Assembly: GCF_001020565.1 (NCBI RefSeq)
Contig: NZ_LDAS01000001.1
Coordinates: forward strand, 596,402 to 660,401
Length of the DNA stretch: 64,000 bases
Direction of reading: 5' to 3'
DNA from: Maribacter thermophilus
GTDB lineage: Bacteria > Bacteroidota > Bacteroidia > Flavobacteriales > Flavobacteriaceae
Below the pieces are notes generated by a model. The model was given only the letters and a program-made list of their open reading frames with translations. It was not told the origin of the DNA and did no database searches. The position numbers and the translations under genes are program-made. Below, in pieces: positions 9,886 through 18,345 of this stretch (within the stretch, counting starts at the first letter, position 1; each line of letters begins with the position of its first letter).

Positions 9886-11694
9886 TTAGTCAAAGGTGTA
9901 ACCGTTATCTGCAGCTACCTTGTCGGCAATTTGTGTGCGCAAGGCCACTACATTAGGGTTGTTAGTGTATTTTGTAAAACGTTTTAGTCCCATAAGCATC
10001 ATACGTTGCTCATCACCTTCGGCGAAAGAAACAATGGCTTCCTTACCTTTCTGGATCACAATATCGGTAGCCCTGTACAGGTATAATTTAGACATTGCGA
10101 TTTGGGTAGCCTGTGAGTCTTCTCCAAAACGTTTGGCATTCTTTTCTGTTCTTAAGATAGCCGATTCCGCTAAATATACTTGGATCAAAATATCGGATGC
10201 GGCCATCAATAATTGTTGGTGCTTGTCTAACTCAGGACCAAATTTTTGCACGGCACTACCGGCAACCATCAAGAAAACCTTTTTTAGTCTTTTTAATAGG
10301 TCTTTTTCTTCAGCAAAAAGTTCAGAAAAATCTGGTGTATCAAAAGAAGGGATTCCCATAAGTTCTTCGCCAACGGCAGTAGCAGGGCCTAAAAGGTCTA
10401 CATGGCCTTTCATGGCCTTTTTAACCAACATACCTACGGCCAACATACGGTTAATTTCGTTGGTTCCTTCATAGATTCTGGCTATTCGGGCATCTCTCCA
10501 TGCAGATTCCATTGGGGTATCGGCACTAAAGCCCATTCCACCAAAAATCTGAATACCTTCATCTGTGGTGTGCTGCACATGCTCAGATACCGCTACCTTC
10601 AAAATAGAGCATTCAATGGCATATTCTTCCACTCCTTTTAATTCTGCTTCTTGGTGCGAATTGCCATCCGCTTCACGTATCGCTATTCTATCCTCGATAT
10701 TTTTAGCGGCCCTATAGCAAGCAGATTCATCCACATATGCATTGGTGGCCATATCGGCAATTTTTGCTTTGATGGCCCCAAAGTTCACAATAGGCGTTTT
10801 AAACTGAATACGTTCATTAGCGTATTTAACGGCTTCGTTAATAACCCTTCTTTGAGCTTCTAAACAAGCGGCGGCCAATTTAATTCTACCAACATTTAGG
10901 GCATTCATGGCAATTTTGAAACCGTTTCCACGGGTAGAGAGCATATTCTCTACAGGAACCTTTGTTTCATTAAAGAATACCTGGCGGGTAGAAGAGGAGT
11001 GAATACCTAGTTTTTTCTCTTCATCACCAAGTGTTATTCCATTTTCAGGATTGTTTTCTACAATAAAGCCAGTGATGTTCTTATCATCTTCAATACGTGC
11101 GAATACGATGAACATGTTACAGAATCCCGCATTGGAAATCCACATTTTTTGACCTGTAATGCTGTAATATTTTCCATCATCGGACAGCACGGCTTTTGTT
11201 TTTCCGGAATTGGCGTCCGAACCGGCACCCGGTTCTGTTAGGCAATATGCCCCGAACCATTCTCCAGAGGCCAATTTTGGAACATATTTTTGTTTCTGTT
11301 CTTCGGTACCATAAAGGGTGATAGGCATGGTACCAATACCCGTATGTGCACCAAAAGCGGTACTAAAAGAGCCTGTGGCCCCAGAAATATAATCACAGAC
11401 CAACATGGTAGATACAAATCCCATGCCCATTCCGCCGTAAGCTTCTGGTACGGCAACACTTAATAGACCAAGTTCACCGGCTTTTCGCATGGCTTCTTCG
11501 GTATAGGCGTAGTCTTTTTTCTCAAAACGTTCCCAGTGGGCCCAAAGTTCTCTGTCGACGAATTCTTTGGTGCTCTCACGCATCATTTTTTGCTCTTCGT
11601 TCAAGTCTTCTAAAGTAAAGACGTCTTCGCAATTGGTTTCTTTGACGAGGAATTGTCCTCCTCTAAGAATATCTTGTTTATTTTCGGTACTCAT
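9886..11694 (-). CDS. fadE: Acyl-CoA dehydrogenase (FadE of a FadNAE-type operon)
   Basis: A 602-residue FAD enzyme for the first step of beta-oxidation, acyl-CoA to trans-2-enoyl-CoA. It shows the FAD/substrate segment CLTEPGAGSDAN, the WISNAGF stretch, the central domain HSSSTRQVFFNETKVP and the catalytic Glu in IYEGTNEINRM. A C-terminal extension of about 170 residues beyond the core resembles that of long-chain enzymes. Length (602) and order behind fadN and fadA match the Bacillus subtilis fadNAE operon (fadE about 594 residues), the basis for the symbol. It is last in the operon, 17 bp after fadA, and followed by a terminator. The electron acceptor (ETF) is not in this window. Confidence 0.93.
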   Translation of the reverse strand: MSTENKQDILRGGQFLVKETNCEDVFTLEDLNEEQKMMRESTKEFVDRELWAHWERFEKKDYAYTEEAMRKAGELGLLSVAVPEAYGGMGMGFVSTMLVCDYISGATGSFSTAFGAHTGIGTMPITLYGTEEQKQKYVPKLASGEWFGAYCLTEPGAGSDANSGKTKAVLSDDGKYYSITGQKMWISNAGFCNMFIVFARIEDDKNITGFIVENNPENGITLGDEEKKLGIHSSSTRQVFFNETKVPVENMLSTRGNGFKIAMNALNVGRIKLAAACLEAQRRVINEAVKYANERIQFKTPIVNFGAIKAKIADMATNAYVDESACYRAAKNIEDRIAIREADGNSHQEAELKGVEEYAIECSILKVAVSEHVQHTTDEGIQIFGGMGFSADTPMESAWRDARIARIYEGTNEINRMLAVGMLVKKAMKGHVDLLGPATAVGEELMGIPSFDTPDFSELFAEEKDLLKRLKKVFLMVAGSAVQKFGPELDKHQQLLMAASDILIQVYLAESAILRTEKNAKRFGEDSQATQIAMSKLYLYRATDIVIQKGKEAIVSFAEGDEQRMMLMGLKRFTKYTNNPNVVALRTQIADKVAADNGYTFD

Positions 11695-11711
11695 AATTAT
11701 AATTCTTTTGT

Positions 11712-12902
11712 CTATTTCAAAAATTCAAAAATACCTGCAGCTCCCTGTCCGGTACCTACACACATGGTTACCAAACCATACTTGCCTTGCATAGAGCGCT
11801 TGCGCATCTCATCAAAAAGCTGAACGGATAATTTGGCTCCTGTACAACCCAATGGGTGGCCCAATGCTATGGCTCCTCCATTTACATTTACGATATCAGG
11901 ATTTAGACCTAATTCGCGTATTACGGCGATGGACTGTGAGGCAAAGGCTTCGTTAAGTTCTATCAACTCTATATCCTCTTGTTTAAGACCGGCTTGTTTA
12001 AGAGCTTTTGGTACGGCGGCCACAGGGCCGATACCCATGATTCTCGGAGGAACGCCTGCTGCGGCATAATTTACCAAACGTGCTATAGGTTCAAGGTTCA
12101 ACTCTTTTACCATATCTTCGCTCATTACCAATACAAAGGCGGCACCATCGCTCATTTGTGAGGAGTTACCTGCGGTAACACTACCATTAGCGGCAAAAAC
12201 CGGACGTAATTTGTTCAACACTTCTACCGAAGTACCCTTTCGTGGTCCTTCGTCTTTCGTTACCGTATAGGTCTTGGTAGCTTTCTTACCATTAGAATCT
12301 ATGTAGGTTTGTTCCACTTCTATAGGAACGATTTGATCTTGAAAACGATTTTCTTCTTGTGCCTTAAGGGCTTTCATATGGGAATTATAGGCAAATTCGT
12401 CTTGGTCTTCTCTAGAAACCTTGAATTCCTCGGCTACTGCCTCTGCGGTATTTCCCATTCCCCAATAGTAGTCTTCATGACCAGATTTTACCAAGTCGTA
12501 ATTAAGTTCGGCCTTATAACCTGTCATGGGCACGGAACTCATGCTCTCGGCGCCACCTGCAATAATACAATCTGCCATTCCCGATTGAATTTTAGCCGTA
12601 GCTATACCGATAGTTTCAAGTCCCGAAGAACAAAAACGGTTTACCGTTACACCGGGTACATCTACAATATCCAATCCCATAAGGGAAATTAACCGTCCCA
12701 TGTTAAGGCCTTGGGAACCTTCTGGCATTGCATTGCCCACAATTACGTCATCGATACGTTTCTTATCAAAGTCGGGCAGTTCTTTCATCATGTACTCTAT
12801 TGTTTCGGCCGCAAGCTCATCCGTTCTTTTAAAACGGAAGACGCCCTTAGGGGCTTTTCCAACTGCAGTACGATACCCTTTTACTATATATGCTGTTTTC
12901 AT
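11712..12902 (-). CDS. fadA: Acetyl-CoA C-acyltransferase (3-ketoacyl-CoA thiolase)
   Basis: A 396-residue thiolase, the last step of beta-oxidation, splitting 3-ketoacyl-CoA with CoA. The acyl-accepting Cys is in NRFCSSGLE (Cys91); GHPLGCTGAK holds the catalytic His and CVGTGQGAAG the second Cys. Length is normal for the family. It starts 4 bp after the fadN stop, so translation is probably coupled, and FadN and FadA may form a trifunctional-type complex as in related systems (inference). A biosynthetic acetoacetyl-CoA thiolase is the alternative, but the operon argues for degradation. Confidence 0.94.
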   Translation of the reverse strand: MKTAYIVKGYRTAVGKAPKGVFRFKRTDELAAETIEYMMKELPDFDKKRIDDVIVGNAMPEGSQGLNMGRLISLMGLDIVDVPGVTVNRFCSSGLETIGIATAKIQSGMADCIIAGGAESMSSVPMTGYKAELNYDLVKSGHEDYYWGMGNTAEAVAEEFKVSREDQDEFAYNSHMKALKAQEENRFQDQIVPIEVEQTYIDSNGKKATKTYTVTKDEGPRKGTSVEVLNKLRPVFAANGSVTAGNSSQMSDGAAFVLVMSEDMVKELNLEPIARLVNYAAAGVPPRIMGIGPVAAVPKALKQAGLKQEDIELIELNEAFASQSIAVIRELGLNPDIVNVNGGAIALGHPLGCTGAKLSVQLFDEMRKRSMQGKYGLVTMCVGTGQGAAGIFEFLK

Positions 12903-12906
12903 TTTT

Positions 12907-15312
12907 TTAATTTCTAAGAGGTTTACCAGTCTTTAACATGTGTTGAATACGTTCCAAGGTTTTACGTTCGGTACATAAAGAAAGAAACGCTTCCCTTTCC
13001 AGATCCAATAAGTATTGCTCTGTTACCAAGGTAGGTTCCGATAGGTCACCACCCGCCATTACATAGGCCAATTTATTGGCTATTTTTTTATCGTGTTCAC
13101 TTATATAATGGCTAGCTTCCATAGAGTCGGTACCTACCAAAAACATACCCAAGGCCTGTTTTCCAAGAACCTTTACATCCTTACGTTTGGGAGGCTGTGT
13201 ATAGCCTGCTTCTGCCATAAGTTTTGCATAGGCTTTTGCGGTTGCTATCTGTCTGTCTTTGTTTACGACTACAATATCCTTCCCCTTTTGTAATATACCC
13301 ATATCGTATGCCTCGTATGCCGAGGTAGATACTTTGGCCATACCAATGGTTAAAAAGTATTCTTGAAGAACATTTAATTCTACATCTCCTTTACGGAAAG
13401 TATCCGAAGCTCTTAAGGCAAATTCTTTAGAACCACCACCACCAGGGATGACCCCAACGCCAAATTCTACCAAACCTATATAGGTTTCGGCCGCTGCAAC
13501 CACTTTGTCGGCATGTAAGGATAATTCACAACCACCTCCCAAAGTCATACCATGAGGGGCCGATACGGTAGGAATCGCAGAATAGCGCATTCGCATCATG
13601 GTGTCCTGGAACATTTTAATGGCCATGTTCAATTCATCGTATTCTTGCTCTACGGCCATCATAAAGATCATACCAATGTTCGCACCCACCGAGAAATTAG
13701 CTGCTTGGTTACCAATTACCAGGCCTTGAAAATCTTTTTCGGCCAAATCAATGGCTTTGTTCAACCCAGTGAGCACATCGCCACCAATAGTGTTCATTTT
13801 AGACTGAAACTCACAGTTTAAAATACCATCGCCCAAATCTTCTATAACAACACCGCTATTCTTGAATACTTCTTTAGATTTTCTAATGTTGTCTAGAATA
13901 ATAAAGGCATCCTGTCCAGGTATTTTTACCATTTCCTTTTTAGGGATGTCATAAAAATAGGTAGCCCCATCTTTTACGGAATAGAAAGACTCTATGCCTT
14001 TTGCCTTCATTTCTGTAACCCAGGCAGCAGCTGTTTGGTTTTCGGCAGCAATAAACTCCAATCCCTTGTCAAGACCAATGGCATCCCAAATCTGGAAAGG
14101 GCCGTGTTCCCATCCAAATCCGGCTTTCATCGCATCATCTATCTTATAAAGCTCGTCTGTAATTTCTGGAATACGGTGAGACACATAGGCAAATAGCTGT
14201 CCGAAGCTTTTTCTGTAGAATTCCCCGGCTTTATCCTTTCCATTTACAAGAACAGAAAATCTATCTACTACTTTGTCAATGGTCTTGGTAAGTTCTAAAG
14301 TGGCAAATTTTGCGCTTTTTTTAGATCTATAGTCCATGGTATCCAAGTCTAAGGTCAAAATTTCACTTTTGCCTTTTTCTCCTTTAACCTTTTTATAAAA
14401 TCCTTGACCTGTCTTACTTCCGAGCCATTTGTTCTCCATCATGGTTTGGATAAAGTCTGGCAGGGCGAACAGCTCATGGCGTTCATCGTCCTTACAGTTT
14501 TCCGAAATACCATTGGCAACATGCACCAAAGTATCCAAACCTACTACATCTACGGTGCGAAAAGTGGCAGATTTTGGCCTGCCGATAACGGGGCCGGTAA
14601 GTTTATCTACCTCTTCGACTGTCATGCCCAATTCTTTCACGGTATGAAACAAGCTCTGAATACTGAAAATACCCACACGGTTTCCAATAAAGGCCGGAGT
14701 GTCTTTTGCGACTACTGAAGTTTTTCCTAAAAACTTTTCGCCGTATCCGTTCAAGAACTCCAATACCTCGGGTGAGGTTTTTGGCCCTGGGATTATTTCG
14801 AATAATTTAAGGTACCTGGCAGGGTTAAAGAAGTGCGTGCCACAAAAATGTTTTTGAAAATCGTCACTTCTTCCCTCGCTCATGAATTTGATCGGAATAC
14901 CCGAAGTGTTCGAAGTGATCAAAGTTCCAGGGGTTCTATACTTTTCCAAGTTTTCAAAAACCTGTTTTTTTATGTCTAATCGTTCTACAACAACCTCTAT
15001 GATCCAGTCCACTTTGGCTACTTTAGAGATATCATCTTCTAAGTTTCCGGTAGTTATTCTATCCGCAAATTTCTGGTGATAGATAGGGGAGGGTTTCGAT
15101 TTTAGAGCAGCTGTGAGCGAATCGTTCACGAGTCTGTTACGAACCACTTTGTCCGTTAATGTTAAGCCTTTCGCTTTTTCCTTGTCCGTTAGTTCTCTAG
15201 GAACAATGTCCAAGAGTAAAACCTCTACGCCAATGTTGGCGAAATGGCAAGCGATTCCACTTCCCATTATCCCGGAACCGATTACCGCTACTTTTTTAAT
15301 GTGCTTGTTCAT
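12907..15312 (-). CDS. fadN: 3-hydroxyacyl-CoA dehydrogenase/enoyl-CoA hydratase, FadN type
   Basis: An 801-residue two-domain enzyme for the hydration and NAD-dependent oxidation steps of beta-oxidation. The dehydrogenase is N-terminal: NAD-binding GSGIMGSGIACHFAN near residue 12, HFFNPARYLKLFEIIPG, and GNRVGIFS. The crotonase-like hydratase is C-terminal, with the oxyanion-hole segments NFSVGANIGM and PHGMTLGGGCEL and then GVGVIPGGGG. This order is the reverse of Escherichia coli FadB and the same as B. subtilis FadN (about 789 residues). First enzyme gene after marR (15-bp gap); fadA follows after 4 bp. Assignment is firm; chain-length preference is unknown. Confidence 0.94.
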   Translation of the reverse strand: MNKHIKKVAVIGSGIMGSGIACHFANIGVEVLLLDIVPRELTDKEKAKGLTLTDKVVRNRLVNDSLTAALKSKPSPIYHQKFADRITTGNLEDDISKVAKVDWIIEVVVERLDIKKQVFENLEKYRTPGTLITSNTSGIPIKFMSEGRSDDFQKHFCGTHFFNPARYLKLFEIIPGPKTSPEVLEFLNGYGEKFLGKTSVVAKDTPAFIGNRVGIFSIQSLFHTVKELGMTVEEVDKLTGPVIGRPKSATFRTVDVVGLDTLVHVANGISENCKDDERHELFALPDFIQTMMENKWLGSKTGQGFYKKVKGEKGKSEILTLDLDTMDYRSKKSAKFATLELTKTIDKVVDRFSVLVNGKDKAGEFYRKSFGQLFAYVSHRIPEITDELYKIDDAMKAGFGWEHGPFQIWDAIGLDKGLEFIAAENQTAAAWVTEMKAKGIESFYSVKDGATYFYDIPKKEMVKIPGQDAFIILDNIRKSKEVFKNSGVVIEDLGDGILNCEFQSKMNTIGGDVLTGLNKAIDLAEKDFQGLVIGNQAANFSVGANIGMIFMMAVEQEYDELNMAIKMFQDTMMRMRYSAIPTVSAPHGMTLGGGCELSLHADKVVAAAETYIGLVEFGVGVIPGGGGSKEFALRASDTFRKGDVELNVLQEYFLTIGMAKVSTSAYEAYDMGILQKGKDIVVVNKDRQIATAKAYAKLMAEAGYTQPPKRKDVKVLGKQALGMFLVGTDSMEASHYISEHDKKIANKLAYVMAGGDLSEPTLVTEQYLLDLEREAFLSLCTERKTLERIQHMLKTGKPLRN

Positions 15313-15327
15313 GAAATCTTAGCTGTA

Positions 15328-15780
15328 TTAATGATTTGATGTATCTTTTGTATATATTTTTTTGTCCGCTATTAGCTTGTTTATCACATTGGTTACTTCA
15401 AAAAAGCCCTTTAGGCTTTCTTCGGAAACATGCTCTTTAACTACGTCATTGAACTTTAATACTACGTCTTTGGAGTCCTTTCTTTTTTCTAGTCCAAAAT
15501 CGGTCAAGTGTATCAACACCCCACGTCCGTCGGAAGGATTTGGTTTTCTTTCTATTAGACCTTTTGCTTCCATACTTTTTAATATCCTAGAAAGACTGGT
15601 GGCTTCCATTCCCATCTTAGGGCCAAGGGAAGTAGAAGGGGTACCTGTTTTAGGATCTATACTTAATAATGTAAAACCTATGGCCATTGTTGTTTCAAAA
15701 TGTTTAGCTTCTTCATTGTACATTCTAGCAACTGCTTGCCAAGTAGCACGAAGGGCGTAATCAATGGTGATTTCCTTCAT
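15328..15780 (-). CDS. MarR family transcriptional regulator of the fad operon
   Basis: A 150-residue winged-helix regulator. The recognition-helix region is EATSLSRILKSMEAKGLIERK and the wing is PSDGRGVLIHLT, both typical of MarR proteins. It is the first gene of the fadN-fadA-fadE transcript, 15 bp before fadN, and a perfect 26-bp palindrome lies 34 bp upstream of its ATG, against a good -7 element. The simplest reading is an autoregulated repressor of beta-oxidation that releases DNA when a fatty acyl-CoA or fatty acid is bound. The ligand is inference; the family call is firm. B. subtilis uses a TetR-type FadR for the equivalent operon, so the regulator family differs. Confidence 0.9.
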   Translation of the reverse strand: MKEITIDYALRATWQAVARMYNEEAKHFETTMAIGFTLLSIDPKTGTPSTSLGPKMGMEATSLSRILKSMEAKGLIERKPNPSDGRGVLIHLTDFGLEKRKDSKDVVLKFNDVVKEHVSEESLKGFFEVTNVINKLIADKKIYTKDTSNH

Positions 15781-15801
15781 ATAGGATTTTTAGTTGGTTA
15801 C

Positions 15802-15809
15802 CAAATATA
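15802..15809 (-). promoter_or_regulatory. -7 element of the marR-fadNAE promoter
   Basis: The minus strand reads TATATTTG, a full match to the Bacteroidota -7 consensus TAnnTTTG, 21 bp before the marR ATG. No clear -33 TTG is seen at the expected spacing, because that position is occupied by the palindrome at 15814-15839. Confidence 0.55.
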
Positions 15810-15813
15810 TGAA

Positions 15814-15839
15814 AATTTATTATGCATGCATAATAAATT
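15814..15839. promoter_or_regulatory. Perfect 26-bp palindrome, likely MarR operator
   Basis: Two 13-base arms, AATTTATTATGCA and TGCATAATAAATT, meet without a spacer. The palindrome covers the spacer and -33 region of the marR promoter, so bound repressor would block RNA polymerase. MarR proteins bind palindromes of about this size. In the rest of the 379-bp gap between marR and the fadD-type gene (15781-16159) there are weaker relatives, such as ATTATGTATAAT at 15950-15961 and a TGCAATAAT half-site near 15991, but no convincing gene. Confidence 0.65.
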
Positions 15840-16159
15840 AGTAAAATTTTGTTAGTTATTTTTTAAGTGAGGGTGGTGTTTTTTGTTCTTGTTAGATGGG
15901 AGGAAGGTTAGGGGCAAAAAAGCATATATGGAAAATTATTGCAATTTAGATTATGTATAATGTAAAGTATTAGGGAATAATTGTGGTTATCTGCAATAAT
16001 ATAGATATCGGCACAAAAAGGAAAACCTTTTGCGTATGGTACAAATTGTCGATAATAGTGTTAGTTGGCTATGGACAAAAATGGCTGTTAATGGAGCATC
16101 ATTTTTGAATCTGCCAGAATGATCACAACCCCAGGTTAGTGAGTGGGGTCATGATTTTG

Positions 16160-17929
16160 TTAATGGCCATAAATGTCGTTGTATAGATTTATGTATTTTT
16201 CTTTGACTATTTTCCGTTTAAGTTTCATGGTAGGCGTAAGGTGGCCGGCATCAATACTCCATACATCCGGGGTTAGGCGGAACTGTTTTACTTTTTCCCA
16301 TCTTGCAAATTGCTCATTGGCCAAATCAACTTCTTCTTGATACCTCTCCAATACCTTTGGATTAGAAATCAGATCTTCGTTGCTGGTAAACGAAATTCCT
16401 TTAAGTTTGGCCCAATCAGCCAAGAATTTGAAATCTGGCTGTATGAGGGCTGCTGGCATTTTTTCGCCTTCTCCTACGACCATCAATTCTTCTATAAAGC
16501 GAGATTGTTTAAACCGGTTCTCTAAAATTTGTGGTGCTACATATTTACCTCCCGAGGTTTTGAACATTTCTTTTTTACGGTCGGTAATTTTCAAAAAGCC
16601 TTCGGAATCTATTTCGCCGATATCACCAGTGTGAAAATATCCGTTTTTTAAGACCTCTTTCGTTTTTTCCGGATCTTTATAATAGCCAAGCATCACATTT
16701 GGACCTTTGCAGAGAATTTCTCCGTCGTCCGCTATTTTTACTTCTACCTTATCAATAATCTTACCAACGGTTCCAATTTTCCATCCTTTGCCTGCTACTT
16801 GGTTTACGGCAATTACAGGAGAGGTTTCGGTAAGTCCGTAACCTTCCATAACGGGTATACCGGCGGCTCCAAAAACTCTGGCAAGTCTAGTTTGTAATGC
16901 TGCGCTGCCCGAAACCATGGTGGTTAGGTTACCGCCCAATCCTTCTTTCCATTTGCTGAAGATTAGTTTTCTTGCTATGGACAGTTGCTTTTCGTACCAC
17001 CAGCCATTGGCGCCATAAGGCTCGAACTTTAGTCCTATATTTACGGCCCAAAAGAACAACTTTTTCTTTATGCCTGTTAGTTCGCTTCCTCTGGCTATAA
17101 TGGCGTCGTAAACTTTTTCTAACAGTCTTGGTACCACGGTCATGACATTGGGTTTCACCTCTTTTAGGTTGTCACTGATTTTATCGAGCCCTTCCGCAAA
17201 ATGAATTTGGATACTGCAATATTGGTAGAGGTACAAGATCATACGTTCAAAAATATGGCAGACCGGAAGAAAGCTTAAGGCGCTTGCGCCCTGATCAAAA
17301 GGAACACGCATTTTACTGGCCACTACATCAGATACGATATTGTCATGTGATAGCATTACCCCTTTGGGCTTACCTGTTGTACCAGAGGTATAGATAAGTG
17401 TGGCCAACTGGTCGGGTGTTACCATTTCCTTTAATTTTTCAACTTCGGGCTGATTGGACTCATCTTCTCCCAAATCAAGAATGTCTTGCCAATTGTCGCA
17501 ATTTTCTATCTTATTGAAACTATAGATTTTTGTAAGGTGTTTTAGGTTTGATTTAATGGCATTGACCTTTGTTAGTACTTCATCACAAGAGACAAAGCAG
17601 TATTTTGCTTCAGAATGGTTCAGGATATATTCATAATCTTCTTCCGATATGGTCGGGTAGATTGGAACGGTCTGTGCTCCTAATTGTAATATTCCAATAT
17701 CCATAATATTCCATTCCGTACGATTGGTCAATGATATTATAGCTATTTTATCGTTTGGTTTTACACCAAGCCTTAGCAGGCCACGACTTATGGTATTGGC
17801 CTTTTTTATATACTCTTCGGTTGAAGTGGCCAACCACTTTCCATCATATTTGGTAACCAGAGCTTTTTCCAAAGGATAGTTTTCCAATTGGTAATACGGA
17901 AAATCGAATAGGCGGGTAACTTTTTGCAT
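16160..17929 (-). CDS. Long-chain fatty acid-CoA ligase (AMP-binding)
   Basis: A 589-residue adenylate-forming enzyme that activates fatty acids to acyl-CoA. Motifs in order: TLIYTSGTTGKPKGV (phosphate-binding loop, about residue 175), the EGYGLTETSP motif, YFHTGDIGEID and TDRKKEMFKTSGGKYV, the hinge with the A8 Lys/Gly region. The family resembles FadD15/FAA-type long-chain synthetases. Located upstream of marR-fadNAE on the same strand but separated from it by 379 bp with a promoter, so it is a separate unit of the same pathway. A degenerate TTATT-GCAA-AATAA repeat at 17948-17961, near its start, could be a weak relative of the MarR palindrome. Confidence 0.9.
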   Translation of the reverse strand: MQKVTRLFDFPYYQLENYPLEKALVTKYDGKWLATSTEEYIKKANTISRGLLRLGVKPNDKIAIISLTNRTEWNIMDIGILQLGAQTVPIYPTISEEDYEYILNHSEAKYCFVSCDEVLTKVNAIKSNLKHLTKIYSFNKIENCDNWQDILDLGEDESNQPEVEKLKEMVTPDQLATLIYTSGTTGKPKGVMLSHDNIVSDVVASKMRVPFDQGASALSFLPVCHIFERMILYLYQYCSIQIHFAEGLDKISDNLKEVKPNVMTVVPRLLEKVYDAIIARGSELTGIKKKLFFWAVNIGLKFEPYGANGWWYEKQLSIARKLIFSKWKEGLGGNLTTMVSGSAALQTRLARVFGAAGIPVMEGYGLTETSPVIAVNQVAGKGWKIGTVGKIIDKVEVKIADDGEILCKGPNVMLGYYKDPEKTKEVLKNGYFHTGDIGEIDSEGFLKITDRKKEMFKTSGGKYVAPQILENRFKQSRFIEELMVVGEGEKMPAALIQPDFKFLADWAKLKGISFTSNEDLISNPKVLERYQEEVDLANEQFARWEKVKQFRLTPDVWSIDAGHLTPTMKLKRKIVKEKYINLYNDIYGH

Positions 17930-18305
17930 ACTTGGATTCTATAAACTTTATTGCAAAATAATGAAAGAACTCGGTACTTTAAAATTGTATTGACAAATTT
18001 AATAGGGGTAGATTATATATTCTATAATTAAAATAAATGTCTTTGTGCAAGGTATGGCTTTGTTGTTTCAATGCAACAATTTGTAGTTTAGGGTATTATG
18101 ATATTTTTTTTAGAATTAAAAGAGAAAGGGTCTGCAATAGGTTATTATTTCTGTTTTATCATAATTTTAGCAGAAACATATTTGAAATAAAGCCTTTGTG
18201 AAGACTCAATTCAATTGAGGGATTGTTCTTTTCTATTTCAAAGATGTTAATTTTTGGGTACGTATTAGACTTCAAAATACATTTATTTTGATACGCACAA
18301 ATTCT
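17930..18305. other. Intergenic region without a gene
   Basis: About 375 bp between the acyl-CoA ligase start and the purL palindrome. No open frame of note and no tRNA-like fold was seen. It holds the ligase promoter and some small inverted repeats, among them CTCAATT-C-AATTGAG near 18206-18220 and TCAAAATA-CATT-TATTTTGA at 18272-18291, the latter flanked by CGTA/TACG. No function can be given to these. Confidence 0.5.
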
Positions 18306-18345
18306 ATTTTAAACAGGTAATTTTGCAAAATTACCTGTTTAAAAT
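18306..18345 (-). terminator. 40-bp perfect palindrome over the purL stop codon, probable terminator
   Basis: Twenty-base arms meet at TTTTGCAAAA (centre between 18325 and 18326). The outer part contains the last four purL codons (ILNR) and the TAA stop. As RNA it forms a long hairpin at the very end of the message. It lacks a strong U-tract beyond the arm itself (AAAATAG follows), so it could act as a terminator, an RNA-stabilising end structure or both. Confidence 0.55.

Noticed and set aside
16036..16123. A 28-codon frame in the gap between marR and the acyl-CoA ligase
   Set aside because: No promoter match, no hydrophobic or charged pattern of known small proteins, and no way to test conservation here.
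16122..16155. Hairpin ATCACAACCCCA/TGGGGTCATGAT after the acyl-CoA ligase stop
   Set aside because: The stem needs two G-U pairs and there is no T-tract after it on the minus strand, so it is too weak to list as a terminator.
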